Assembly (NCBI GenBank): GCA_030054095.1
Contig: JASGCO010000004.1
Location: 62,001-126,000, forward strand
DNA length: 64,000 nt
Source: Sediminibacterium sp.
Lineage (GTDB): Bacteria; Bacteroidota; Bacteroidia; B-17B0; Aurantibacillaceae
Reading direction: 5' to 3'
Shown here: in pieces, positions 45,119 to 54,013 of the stretch
Position numbering within the stretch: the stretch's first letter is position 1
Layout of the letters: every line of letters begins with the position of its first letter
Notes under the pieces: model-generated
What the model saw: only the letters and a program-made list of their open reading frames with translations
Database searches by the model: none
What the model was told of the DNA's origin: nothing
Position numbers and translations under genes: made by a program

Positions 45119-47521
45119 CTAATTACCCTCATACGCAACAGAATCGGTAACGCTATTTCCTCCACATGGAAAAACAACAGGCCATAACTTTTGCCGGATT
45201 TCTTCCTTCTTTCTGATCTTTTCCTGTTTAATGGATTCATTTTGAGAAAATATCTGAAATTCTATTTCCTCCCATAAGTTACGAGTTGAAGCTATATTCT
45301 GCTGTTTTAATACCTCCTGTTCTTTAAGCGACAACTCGGCTAAGTTGACTTTATGTTGCCCCGTTTTAATATTCGTTAAGGTTTGTGCATAAAGTTTATT
45401 CCCTTTAAATCCGAGTACAAACGCATCATAAGTTACCAATTCATTCAGTTTTTCACTAAATTCTGAACCTGTTTGTGACATAAGTTGAAAACTTAGACCT
45501 TTTCCGGGCAATAAGTAAGCTATTACTCTATCGTATTCTTTTTCATGTTCCAGTTTAAGCGTTACAGGATTGTATATGATGATAGCCTGTTTACCGCTTT
45601 GCTGATCTTTATAATTAAGTGTTTCTCTGTTTGCCGTAGAAGTAAGCACATACGCGTCCAGATTTTTCCAGCCGGTACTCACTATGGTTGCGTTTAAATA
45701 ACGATCAGCCGGAGGGGGCGTTGGTTTGTACTCTTTACCCACCTGCCTGTAGGCTTCTTTTAGATTTAACTCCAGTTCTTTTGAAATGTTATCGTTGATA
45801 CGATCAAACTCTGACCATTCGTGCTTCTGAAATACTTCACGGGCTCTTTCTTTCTCTACTTGTTCTTTCGCATAGCTATCTTGCATAGTTTGAATTGCTG
45901 CTTGTTTAAACAAGGTTTGCTTGACGTGAAGGTATTGCGCTAATTTCTGCATTCGTGTATCGCTTATTTCAACGCCTCCATCGTGTCTTAAGTAGAATTT
46001 TTGAAATACGTTAGCCAGTTCCGGATTAATTCCCGACAACATTTCAGCAGCCATACTATCTAACTGGTACATTTTTTTATCAAGGTTACGGGTGTAGAGT
46101 TCTAATAGTGATGGGTTACAGGTTTTAAATATACTTTGTAAACGTTCTTCAAATGCTTTGGTAGCTAACAGGGTGCTGTTAAACTGACGATTATGAATCG
46201 CTTTAATCCGGTATGGCGCAATCTCACAGGTTTGTTGTCCCTTATCTGGAAACGACTCTGCTGAATTATTATCTATATATGCAATTATCGTATTTACATC
46301 TGTTTCTGTTAGCTGACCTTCAAATACAGTCATAGCCGCTTTACCATATTGCCGGTAAATTCTATTGGCGTATTCATCTCCGCTTTTGATGAGTTTTTCA
46401 TTATTGAGTATGAATTTAACCAGCCAATCACCTTTGGGAGCCCGTTGCGTAACACCTGCCAATCCGGGCCCTGTAAGCATTTGCGTACCGGCGCTATGGC
46501 AAACAGAACAATTTTGCCGGAATAGTTTTTCTCCTCGCATCAACTGTTGAGTGTTATTCCACGGCTGATCCCAATACTCCACATCATTAAAATCTACAGT
46601 TTTTGCTGAATCACCTGGTGCAGAGGGGGACGCTCCACATACATAAGAATAATAAATACTATCGGTTAACTGTTTGTTTTTGATATCAAAGCCCATTTTT
46701 TGCAATGTATCAAGAAAATGTGGCGGGTAAAAATTCAAGCTCATGATATCAACGGTGTGTAATGCGTTTTCCAGCTGACGCGGATTTATCCAGTTAATTT
46801 CACCGTTGGGTAAGCGCTGTCCGTCAAAGAGAAGCATGGGTTTACCTGGATTTATTTCCGGAATGCTGGCATGAATACCCTTACTTTGGTCTATGTCCAG
46901 GTTTTTAGCATTTTGCCGGGCGTTAACATAGAACATACCGCCTGTTTCCAGCAAACGGCCATTACTGAAGGTCGTTAACCCAGCTTTCATAATATCTAAC
47001 GGATTCAGGGCTTCTTTCACTTCTAGTTCTATTTCACCGGAGACAGCTTCAGCGGTGGCATTTAAAAAATTTTTAGCGGGAATGCTCAATAGTATTCCTC
47101 CTTTTGTTTCGATCACGGTATCTTTGCTTCCATCAATGGAAAAGATCTGAGATTCGAGGTACTTATCGGCGTTAGCCCATTGGCGTTGATTGCGTTCGTT
47201 TAGCTCGTAACGCAAATGGGTAGAGCTGTTGCCGGAAACGATCTGTTGTTTTATAACAACTATTATTCCTACTACAGCAATAGTTACAAGTGTAGTTAAG
47301 ACTATTTTTCTAATAATGGATTTAGTGCGGCCGGTTTTCAATCCTTTTTTAATGGCTTCTTTTTGTCCACTTCGAACAGCTCCCTGCATTAGCTCCTTAT
47401 AATCATCTAGTTGCTGACGCAAGTTTCTATCGTGTGCTAATTGTTTTTCAAATTCTGCTCTGGTCTTTGGATCCATCTGATTATTCAGATAATCCAGTAT
47501 ATACTGTGTTGTTTTATTCAT
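45119..47521 (-). CDS. Membrane anti-sigma factor with a c-type cytochrome domain
   Basis: 800 residues. The N-terminal 65 residues are a short cytosolic anti-sigma-type domain (YILDYLNNQMDPKTRAEFEKQL). One membrane helix lies at about 70-92 (IVLTTLVTIAVVGIIVVIKQ). Periplasmic part: a ZU5-like beta domain at about 120-220 (IETKGGILLSIPAKNF, GEIELEVKEALNPLDI). A class I cytochrome c then follows, with heme motif CSVCH at residues 338-342 and a probable axial Met in AAMTVFEGQLTETDVNTIIAYI. The remaining 370 residues are helical and unknown. It overlaps the ECF sigma gene by 8 bases, the usual sign of an anti-sigma partner. The heme domain in this position is unusual and suggests sensing of heme, redox state or a gas. 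Confidence 0.85.
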   Translation of the reverse strand: MNKTTQYILDYLNNQMDPKTRAEFEKQLAHDRNLRQQLDDYKELMQGAVRSGQKEAIKKGLKTGRTKSIIRKIVLTTLVTIAVVGIIVVIKQQIVSGNSSTHLRYELNERNQRQWANADKYLESQIFSIDGSKDTVIETKGGILLSIPAKNFLNATAEAVSGEIELEVKEALNPLDIMKAGLTTFSNGRLLETGGMFYVNARQNAKNLDIDQSKGIHASIPEINPGKPMLLFDGQRLPNGEINWINPRQLENALHTVDIMSLNFYPPHFLDTLQKMGFDIKNKQLTDSIYYSYVCGASPSAPGDSAKTVDFNDVEYWDQPWNNTQQLMRGEKLFRQNCSVCHSAGTQMLTGPGLAGVTQRAPKGDWLVKFILNNEKLIKSGDEYANRIYRQYGKAAMTVFEGQLTETDVNTIIAYIDNNSAESFPDKGQQTCEIAPYRIKAIHNRQFNSTLLATKAFEERLQSIFKTCNPSLLELYTRNLDKKMYQLDSMAAEMLSGINPELANVFQKFYLRHDGGVEISDTRMQKLAQYLHVKQTLFKQAAIQTMQDSYAKEQVEKERAREVFQKHEWSEFDRINDNISKELELNLKEAYRQVGKEYKPTPPPADRYLNATIVSTGWKNLDAYVLTSTANRETLNYKDQQSGKQAIIIYNPVTLKLEHEKEYDRVIAYLLPGKGLSFQLMSQTGSEFSEKLNELVTYDAFVLGFKGNKLYAQTLTNIKTGQHKVNLAELSLKEQEVLKQQNIASTRNLWEEIEFQIFSQNESIKQEKIRKKEEIRQKLWPVVFPCGGNSVTDSVAYEGN

Positions 47522-48062
47522 GGCTGTTGTTCTTTAGTGTTTGTAAATAGGTTCTTGCATTTTCGAGACAACGGTACTTTTGATTCTTCGCCACTTTTTC
47601 ATTGGCAAATCCCATTTTTTGAGCGATGGTTTTCAGATCAACCTTACCGTAGTAAAACAGTTGCAATAGTTGCTTACAACGCTGCCCCAGCCTATTAACA
47701 GCTCGCTCTGCCAACTTTATCTTTTCCTCCTGTTCTTCCCAGATTGTATCATTTCCTGCTATTTCGTTGGTATCTGTATGAACCTTGGTGTTTATTTTCC
47801 GTTTTTTGAGCACATCGCTCCATAAGTACCGGCAAACACTGTACAGGTAGGTATTTATGGAACTGGTAAGTATAAACTCCGGATTCTGTATCTTTCGGAA
47901 AAAAACGATCAATGCTTCCTGGTAAATATCTTCGGCATCTTGTCGGCTGCCACTATTTGCCAAAATTTGTTTTCTGACTACAGGAAAATAAGCGTATAAC
48001 TTTTCACTGGCTTTTGTATAATTTTCCTTCTTTAATAAGGTTAATATATCTTCATCTTTCAT
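47514..48062 (-). CDS. ECF-type RNA polymerase sigma factor
   Basis: 182 residues. Region 2 contains SRQDAEDIYQEALIVFFRKI and SINTYLYSVCRYLWSDVLKKRK; region 4 contains LGQRCKQLLQLFYYGKVDLKTIAQKMGFANEKVAKNQKYRCLENAR. Size and layout match Bacteroidota ECF sigmas. Overlaps the cytochrome-bearing anti-sigma gene by 8 bases. Its promoter is not evident in the 540-base repeat-rich region upstream. Confidence 0.93.
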   Translation of the reverse strand: MKDEDILTLLKKENYTKASEKLYAYFPVVRKQILANSGSRQDAEDIYQEALIVFFRKIQNPEFILTSSINTYLYSVCRYLWSDVLKKRKINTKVHTDTNEIAGNDTIWEEQEEKIKLAERAVNRLGQRCKQLLQLFYYGKVDLKTIAQKMGFANEKVAKNQKYRCLENARTYLQTLKNNSHE

Positions 48063-48242
48063 TCGTTTTTTACATTAATGGAAAAAAAACAAAAAGGTCA
48101 TCACTGACTTTTTATTTTAGTTCACTAATGTACTATCAAATTCAAATATAACACGACAACAACATATTAAACCCATTGTTTTCTGGCAACTCTTATGGTA
48201 CATAAACCCCTGCGCCAGGGATGGAACGGTCTGTCTGAGCTC

Positions 48243-48272
48243 TTTTACCGGCTTTTGTTCCTGCCGGTAAAA
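48243..48272. other. Hairpin next to the structured repeat
   Basis: Perfect 10-bp inverted repeat ttttaccggc / gccggtaaaa with a 10-base loop. It has a T tract upstream and A tract downstream, so it could act as a terminator on the minus strand in front of the sigma gene. Confidence 0.6.
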
Positions 48273-48312
48273 AGCGAGTAGTGACAGCCCGGCTTTTTAG
48301 AAGGGTCGTTAA

Positions 48313-48515
48313 ACCCAGATCGTGCATTAGAAATCCTATTACGAACAAAAAGGCCGATAAAATCTGAAGCTTCGCATCCTGGCACCAGCCCGCTCATAAA
48401 CCCACTGGCTTTATGCCGTTCATTCACCATAGTGGTGACTATGACTCAATCGCAAAAGTTCAAATTTTATCGGCCTTTTTGCTCTCACTACATATTTCTA
48501 ATGCACGATCTGGGT
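48313..48515. repeat. 203-base structured palindromic element (MITE-like or structured RNA)
   Basis: Perfect 22-bp terminal inverted repeats (48313-48334 and 48494-48515) enclose a second perfect 18-bp inverted repeat (48346-48363 and 48464-48481). The about 100-base apex has smaller hairpins: 48396-48414 (ATAAA..TTTAT, loop ACT) and 48424-48438 (TCACCA/TGGTGA). A diverged relative lies at 51298-51440. It has no coding content worth calling; short frames through it are by-products of symmetry. It could be a non-autonomous mobile element or a conserved RNA. Confidence 0.8.
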
Positions 48516-48517
48516 CA

Positions 48518-48553
48518 AATCTTTTCCAAAGTTCTTAAACTTTGGAAAAGATT
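48518..48553. terminator. Strong hairpin downstream of rseP
   Basis: Perfect 15-bp stem (aatcttttccaaagt and its complement) with a 6-base loop, 50 bases after the rseP stop. No T tract follows, so it may terminate with help of a factor or protect the 3' end. It ends 2 bases from the structured element. Confidence 0.55.
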
Positions 48554-48602
48554 GCGGGCGGGAAAAAGAGTGCCCTGAATTTACTATGGCCAGCTACCGC
48601 TT

Positions 48603-49946
48603 TTATTTCATGAACATGTCGCGTAACCAGTCGGTATTGGCGAAGAGCATAAGGGCCAATACAATGTATAAGCCTACGTTGTTGGCTACATAAATAATCT
48701 TATCGCTTACTTTTTTGCCGGTAATCATTTCCCAAAGAATAAACATTACGTAACCGCCATCTAACATAGGGATTGGTAAGAAATTCATAAACGCTAATGC
48801 CAGTGACAGGAATCCGGTAAACATCCAGAAATTTTCCCAGTCCCACTCAGAAGGCATGGCTTTGGTCATGGTGGCAAAACCTCCAATTTGCAAATACGCG
48901 TCTTTTACCGTGAAAATAACTACCAATTGTTTTACCTGCATTACCACTTTTTCCCAGGCATCTTTAGAACCTTGTACAATGGCTTCAACAAAGCCGAAAG
49001 ATTGATGATGTATTACATAGGTTTCTTTTCCATCTACTACTATTCCCAGTGTACCTTTAGTGGTCAGCTTATTTACACTTTTAATAGTGTCGGTGCCACG
49101 TAAAAGGGTAAGACTTACTTCTTTTCCGCGGTTAGGATACAACTGCGCTTTTAATTCGTCCTGATATTTAACAGGAACACCATTTACCGCGATGATGTAA
49201 TCTCCCTTCTTCATGGGAGTGTTAGCGGCAAAGGAGCCCGCTTCGATGCTGTCAATTTTGGTAATATTACGTGGTGCAATAAATGGCGATACTTTCAGGT
49301 TTTTTAAGATAATGCTACGGTCGCGATCGGTTACCGGAATGCTGAATGGTTGACCGTTGGCATGCACCCCTTCGATGGTAGCTACTTTATTCATAATAAT
49401 TTCGACAGGAATACGGTTAATGGATTTTACCGGAATGTGATCGAGTGATGTAATGTAATCGCCATTGCGCAATCCCATTTTATAAGCAACGCTGTCTACC
49501 TGCAAGCCGTATTTTAAGCCGGTTACGGGCTGAGTGTTTTTACCCCATACCCATAGTACCATCCAGAAGATCAGAAAACCTAAAATGAGGTTAACAATAA
49601 TCCCCCCCAACATAACCAACAAGCGTTGCCAGGCTGGTTTACTGCGTAGTTCCCATGGTTCAGCCGGACGGTCAATCATGTCTTTATCCATTTGCTCATC
49701 TACCATGCCGGCAATTTGCACATAGCCCCCAAACGGGAACCACCCCAAACCGTATTCTGTATCCCCTATTTTTTTCTTGAAAAGTGAAAATGGCAGAAGG
49801 TTGGCAAAGGGAAACAGAAAATCAAAAAACAGGTAAAACTTATCTACCCGGGTTTTAAAGCGTCGGGCAAACCAGAAGTGACCAAATTCGTGAAGGGTAA
49901 TAAGGATGGTTAGACTTAAAAAGAGTTGAGCAATTTTAATGAACAT
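48603..49946 (-). CDS. rseP: Site-2 protease RseP (M50 family)
   Basis: 447 residues. Zinc motif HEFGH at 19-23 in the first membrane helix; the second metal ligand is in the C-terminal NFLPIPMLDGGYVMFILWEMITG (LDG motif). Two PDZ domains between (about 120-300). It cuts anti-sigma factors and other membrane proteins inside the membrane. 15 bases downstream of dxr, a common pairing. The ECF/anti-sigma pair lies 540 bases further on the same strand and could include a substrate. Confidence 0.95.
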   Translation of the reverse strand: MFIKIAQLFLSLTILITLHEFGHFWFARRFKTRVDKFYLFFDFLFPFANLLPFSLFKKKIGDTEYGLGWFPFGGYVQIAGMVDEQMDKDMIDRPAEPWELRSKPAWQRLLVMLGGIIVNLILGFLIFWMVLWVWGKNTQPVTGLKYGLQVDSVAYKMGLRNGDYITSLDHIPVKSINRIPVEIIMNKVATIEGVHANGQPFSIPVTDRDRSIILKNLKVSPFIAPRNITKIDSIEAGSFAANTPMKKGDYIIAVNGVPVKYQDELKAQLYPNRGKEVSLTLLRGTDTIKSVNKLTTKGTLGIVVDGKETYVIHHQSFGFVEAIVQGSKDAWEKVVMQVKQLVVIFTVKDAYLQIGGFATMTKAMPSEWDWENFWMFTGFLSLALAFMNFLPIPMLDGGYVMFILWEMITGKKVSDKIIYVANNVGLYIVLALMLFANTDWLRDMFMK

Positions 49947-49961
49947 GACAGGATTTTAAAT

Positions 49962-51137
49962 TTATAAATGTGAAGAATAATGTTGCTGAATAATAGCTTG
50001 TGCTAACTGCCTTGTATCGGCATCGGAGGCAATGTACTGTTCGTAATCCGGTATAGCTATAAAGTGAGCTTTGGCAAGCGCTTGTTCAACCACTTCGCCA
50101 ATTTGTAAAAACCGGATTTTATCTTTCAGAAACGCGTCCACTGCAACTTCGTTGGCCGCATTAATAATACAGGGGGCATTTCCTCCTTTTTTTAATGCTT
50201 CGTAAGCCAGAGCTAAGTTAGTAAATGTTTCAAGGTCGGGCTTTTCGAAAGTGAGTTGCGGGTAGTTAAAAAAATCAAAACGCGGAAAAGGCGTAGTTAT
50301 ACGGTAAGGATACGTGAAAGCATAGTGAATGGGTAACTTCATATCCGGAAGTCCCATCTGGGCTTTCATGCTACCATCGTTAAACTGTACAATACTGTGC
50401 AGAATACTTTGCGGATGCACAATAACATCAATCTGTTCGGGTTGAAGATTAAACAGCCATTTTGCCTCAATTACCTCGAGGCCTTTGTTCATGAGTGTAG
50501 CCGAGTCAATGGTAATTTTAGCCCCCATGCTCCAGTTGGGATGTTTCAGCGCCTGTTCGCGGGTTACACTTGCCAGATCGGAACGGGTTTTCCCACGAAA
50601 AGGCCCTCCACTGGCAGTAAGGTAAATTTTCTCAATACTGTTTTCCCACTCACCGGTCAGACATTGAAAGATAGCCGAATGTTCGCTATCTACCGGGTAA
50701 ATGTTCACGCCGTTTTCCATGGCCAAACGGGTTACCAGATCGCCCGCCACTACCAACGTTTCTTTATTGGCCAGAGCAATGGTTTTTTTATGGCGGATGG
50801 CATTTAGCGTACTGGCAAGTCCCGCATATCCTACAATAGCGGCCAGCACAATGTCAATGCTTTCCATTTCCACAATTTGTTCTACTGAACGCGCCCCGGC
50901 ATACACTTTTATATCGTGTGGCTGTAAAGCTTCCTTTACTTCCTGATATTTACTTTCGTCGGCAATAACTACGGCATTGGGTTGGGTAGCCATAGCCTGC
51001 TGTATCAATAATGCGGCATTGCTATTTGCCACCAGCACTTCTACCTTAAAATGTTCCGGATTAGCCGCTATTACATCAAGTGCCTGAGTTCCAATACTTC
51101 CCGTACATCCAACAATTGCTATATGCTTAATTTTCAA
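49962..51137 (-). CDS. dxr: 1-deoxy-D-xylulose 5-phosphate reductoisomerase
   Basis: 391 residues. Second step of the MEP isoprenoid pathway: DXP to MEP with NADPH. NADPH loop GCTGSIGTQALDVI at the start; metal/substrate region PVDSEHSAIFQCL and ASGGPFRG; NWSMGAKITIDSATLMNKGLEVIEA is the conserved catalytic loop region. First gene of the dxr-rseP pair. Confidence 0.97.
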   Translation of the reverse strand: MKIKHIAIVGCTGSIGTQALDVIAANPEHFKVEVLVANSNAALLIQQAMATQPNAVVIADESKYQEVKEALQPHDIKVYAGARSVEQIVEMESIDIVLAAIVGYAGLASTLNAIRHKKTIALANKETLVVAGDLVTRLAMENGVNIYPVDSEHSAIFQCLTGEWENSIEKIYLTASGGPFRGKTRSDLASVTREQALKHPNWSMGAKITIDSATLMNKGLEVIEAKWLFNLQPEQIDVIVHPQSILHSIVQFNDGSMKAQMGLPDMKLPIHYAFTYPYRITTPFPRFDFFNYPQLTFEKPDLETFTNLALAYEALKKGGNAPCIINAANEVAVDAFLKDKIRFLQIGEVVEQALAKAHFIAIPDYEQYIASDADTRQLAQAIIQQHYSSHL

Positions 51138-51297
51138 AGTTATATGTTAATACAAGGTTGCAAAATACAGCATTATTTTTTGATAATAAAAGGATAGCAA
51201 AGGGTTTTTATACACAGCAATGCAGCTAATTATGGGCAATGCCAGATTTGGTGGTTATGCGGCATTACCAAAACTTCTCCGCTATGATTAACAACAA
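51138..51297. other. Upstream region of dxr
   Basis: First part of the 608-base gap between dxr and the TlpA-like gene. It presumably holds the minus-strand dxr promoter, but no clear element was recognised, and no coding frame is seen. Confidence 0.35.
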
Positions 51298-51440
51298 ATC
51301 ACGCATTAGTGATGCTATTACGAACAGTAAGTATCTATGCCTGAGACTCCATTTCTTTACATCTGCCCACTCATAAAGTTACTAACTTTAGGCCATTACC
51401 TTGGCGGTTACTGCCTCTCTCTTGTGTCTGATCCGGGCTA
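51298..51440. repeat. Diverged second copy of the structured element
   Basis: Shares with 48313-48515, in the same orientation and near-equal spacing: GCATTAG, CTATTACGAACA and GCCC(A/G)CTCATAAA, then CTTTA(T/G)GCC. The distance from GCATTAG to CTCATAAA is 75 bases here and 77 there. The hairpin at 51374-51390 (TAAAGTT-ACT-AACTTTA) has the same ACT loop as its partner at 48396-48414 with different but still paired stem bases. The right terminal repeat is not recognisable. Confidence 0.7.
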
Positions 51441-51745
51441 TACAAATTGTTCCGTTTTGTTTTGAGGTAACTGATGGATTCCATTTTAACATTATTACAA
51501 AACCATTTTAAACATATTCCTCTAAAATTTTAAACCATTCATCGGCAGTTAAATTTTAGAACTTACCTTAATGAGCTGCCTCTTGAATTGCTCAAATACA
51601 AGAGTAATAAGCATTGCAGCCACTTGGAATATAATGATAAAACAAAGAGAGCGAATAGGGTTCCAATTCTGTTAAGAAAACCTAAATCCATTTTATCATT
51701 TTATTTCCTTATCATTGCGGCATAATTAATGCAAGTAATACAAAC
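51441..51745. other. Gene-free stretch before the TlpA-like gene
   Basis: 305 bases, AT-rich, without coding frame, RNA gene or strong hairpin. A repeated ttatcattt motif lies at 51697-51715, 30-50 bases before the ATG; its role is unknown. Confidence 0.35.
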
Positions 51746-52261
51746 ATGAAAAAATTGATTATTCTTTTATCGTCGGTGGTACTGTTAGCCAGCTTCGTAT
51801 TATCGGGTGACGGGGATAAAATCCCTTCGGCAGTTGTAAAAAAACTGGATGGTTCAAAAGTAAACACCAGCACATTCAGTAATAATGGAAAACCTATTAT
51901 TATCAGTTTCTGGGCTACCTGGTGTAAACCTTGTAAAAAAGAACTGGATGCTATCGCTGAAGATTACGATACATGGGTAAAAGAAACAGGTGTAAAATTA
52001 ATTGCTATCAGTATAGATGATGCCCGCAGCAGCGGCAAAGTGGTTACCGATGTAAAAACCAAAGGCTGGGCGTATGATGTTTATATTGATGAAAATCAAG
52101 ATTTTAAACGTGCCATGAATGTAAACAATGTTCCTTTCACATTTATTGTAGATGGTAACGGCAAAATTGTGTATTCGCATAATTCCTACAGCGAAGGCGA
52201 TGAAGAAAAACTGTATGAAGCAGTGAAAAAAATTGCTTCAGGAGAAAAAGCAGCACACTAG
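51746..52261 (+). CDS. TlpA-like thioredoxin-fold exported protein
   Basis: 171 residues. Signal peptide MKKLIILLSSVVLLASFVLS. Redox motif Cys60-Lys-Pro-Cys63 in SFWATWCKPCKKEL; cis-proline in NNVPFTFIVDGNG. Periplasmic thiol-disulfide oxidoreductase of the TlpA/ResA group. First of a probable three-gene operon with DUF6029 and Omp28-like genes. Confidence 0.93.
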   Translation: MKKLIILLSSVVLLASFVLSGDGDKIPSAVVKKLDGSKVNTSTFSNNGKPIIISFWATWCKPCKKELDAIAEDYDTWVKETGVKLIAISIDDARSSGKVVTDVKTKGWAYDVYIDENQDFKRAMNVNNVPFTFIVDGNGKIVYSHNSYSEGDEEKLYEAVKKIASGEKAAH

Positions 52262-52288
52262 TTTTATTAAAAATTGTTATTTTTACGT

Positions 52289-53956
52289 ATGCAAGTTTCG
52301 TTTTTAAAAAGTAGCGCGGCTACTTTTTTCTTTTTATTTATTCTAAATGCTTTTAATTCAGTTGCTCAAACAGCAAGTGAAGAGTTAAACTCCGTTCATG
52401 GCAATTTCCAGATTGATGCGCAATATTATAATGAGGATTCGTTAATTGGCGCGCCTAAGGTTCCCGAAAAGATGTTAAGCAACGCGTTTGGTAACATCAT
52501 GTATAACAAAGGCAAATTCAGTGCAGGTATACGTTATGAAGCTTATAATAATGTTATGCAAGGTTTTAATCCTTCGTATAAAGGACAAGGTATTGTAAAC
52601 CGCTTTGCCCGTTATCAGGATAAATTGCTGGACGTGACGGTGGGTAATATCTACGATCAGTTTGGTATGGGGTTAATGTTCAGAACCTATTATGAACCCG
52701 GCTTACTGTATGATAACTCGCTGGATGGGGTTCGTGTTATTTCTAATCCACGTAATGGTATTACCCTGAAAGGGCTGGTTGGTAAACAAAGAAGTTTTTT
52801 CACCGTTGGGCAAGGGATTGTACGTGGGGTGGATGGCGAAGTAAACATCAATGAATTATTTGATTCAGCTCTGGTAAACATGAAGACCAAGATTATTATT
52901 GGTGGTAGTTTTGTAAGTAAAAATCAGACGGATAATGATCCAAAACTTTTACAGCCCGAAAACGTTGGTTGTTACGGCGGACGTTTAACCGTTATTAATG
53001 GCGGTTTTAATTTTAGTGGTGAATATGCTTATAAAATGAATGACCCTTCATTCGATAATGGGTATAGTTATAAATTCGGAGAAGCTTTGTTTATTTCGAG
53101 TAGTTATGCCACCAAAGGGTTCTCATTTTTGTTACAGGGAAAACGTATTGACAACATGAGTTTCAGAAGTGACCGTGATGCCAATATTCAAAACCTGCTG
53201 ATTAATTATCTGCCGGCTACTACCAAACAGCACACGTACCTGATGCCTGCCTACTATCCTTATGCCACACAGATTAATGGCGAAATAGGCGGTATGGCGG
53301 AAATGCAGTTTAAAATCCCGAAAGATACCTGGCTGGGTGGCAAGTATGGTACAGAAATTACCTTAAACTATTCACACGCATCGGATCTGAAACGTAAACC
53401 GTTTAACGATAGTTTAGCGGAGCGCTTTTTCTACAGTACAGCATGGGATCAGATAGGACGTAATTTTTATCATGATTTTTTTGTTGACATTAGTAAAAAA
53501 ATTAATAAACGCTGGAAATTTACCGCCATGTATTGCAACCAGTTCTATGACAAAGCGCTCGCCGCTCAGATTACCTCTACTAAACTGACAGGCAATATAG
53601 AAAGTCATATAGGCGTTCTGGATATTACTTATAAATATAAAACCGGATCGGCTATCCGTTTAGAAACACAAGGATTGTTTACCAAACAGGATAAAGGCGA
53701 CTGGGCTACTGCCATGATTGAGTGGACACCAAGCAGTCATTGGTTTGTAGCTGTTCTGGATCAGTACAATTATGGTAATTCTGTAGAAAAACTACGATTA
53801 CATTATTTTCTGGCCAGCGCAGGTTATACAAAAGATGCGCACCGCATCAGTATTAGTTATGGTAAACAACGGGCCGGTGTATTTTGTGTTGGAGGGGTTT
53901 GCCGTAACGTACCTGCCAGTAATGGTTTAGCTATTAGCATTACCAGTACTTTTTAA
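52289..53956 (+). CDS. DUF6029 family outer-membrane beta-barrel-like protein
   Basis: 555 residues from the ATG at 52289 that opens a signal peptide (FLKSSAATFFFLFILNAFNSVAQ region); an upstream ATG at 52274 is possible. Contains alternating beta-rich segments (FGNIMYNKGKFSAGIRYEAYNN, VTVGNIYDQFGMGLMFRTYYEPGLLYDN) and ends in F, as outer-membrane barrels do. Cargo or function unknown. 27 bases behind the TlpA gene. Confidence 0.87.
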   Translation: MQVSFLKSSAATFFFLFILNAFNSVAQTASEELNSVHGNFQIDAQYYNEDSLIGAPKVPEKMLSNAFGNIMYNKGKFSAGIRYEAYNNVMQGFNPSYKGQGIVNRFARYQDKLLDVTVGNIYDQFGMGLMFRTYYEPGLLYDNSLDGVRVISNPRNGITLKGLVGKQRSFFTVGQGIVRGVDGEVNINELFDSALVNMKTKIIIGGSFVSKNQTDNDPKLLQPENVGCYGGRLTVINGGFNFSGEYAYKMNDPSFDNGYSYKFGEALFISSSYATKGFSFLLQGKRIDNMSFRSDRDANIQNLLINYLPATTKQHTYLMPAYYPYATQINGEIGGMAEMQFKIPKDTWLGGKYGTEITLNYSHASDLKRKPFNDSLAERFFYSTAWDQIGRNFYHDFFVDISKKINKRWKFTAMYCNQFYDKALAAQITSTKLTGNIESHIGVLDITYKYKTGSAIRLETQGLFTKQDKGDWATAMIEWTPSSHWFVAVLDQYNYGNSVEKLRLHYFLASAGYTKDAHRISISYGKQRAGVFCVGGVCRNVPASNGLAISITSTF

Positions 53957-54013
53957 CAATCCTACAAATGTTAACTTATAAAAACAATACGTAATAATAT
54001 TTAACTTTAAGAT

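Noticed and set aside
48245-48430. 61-codon minus-strand frame across the palindromic element
   Set aside because: It runs through the inverted repeats and hairpins, is not preserved in the second copy and shows no protein-like composition; treated as a by-product of the repeat.
48313-48515. Retron msr-msd, group II intron or integron attC site
   Set aside because: No reverse transcriptase, integrase or intron domain V-like motif nearby, and the conserved attC core is missing.
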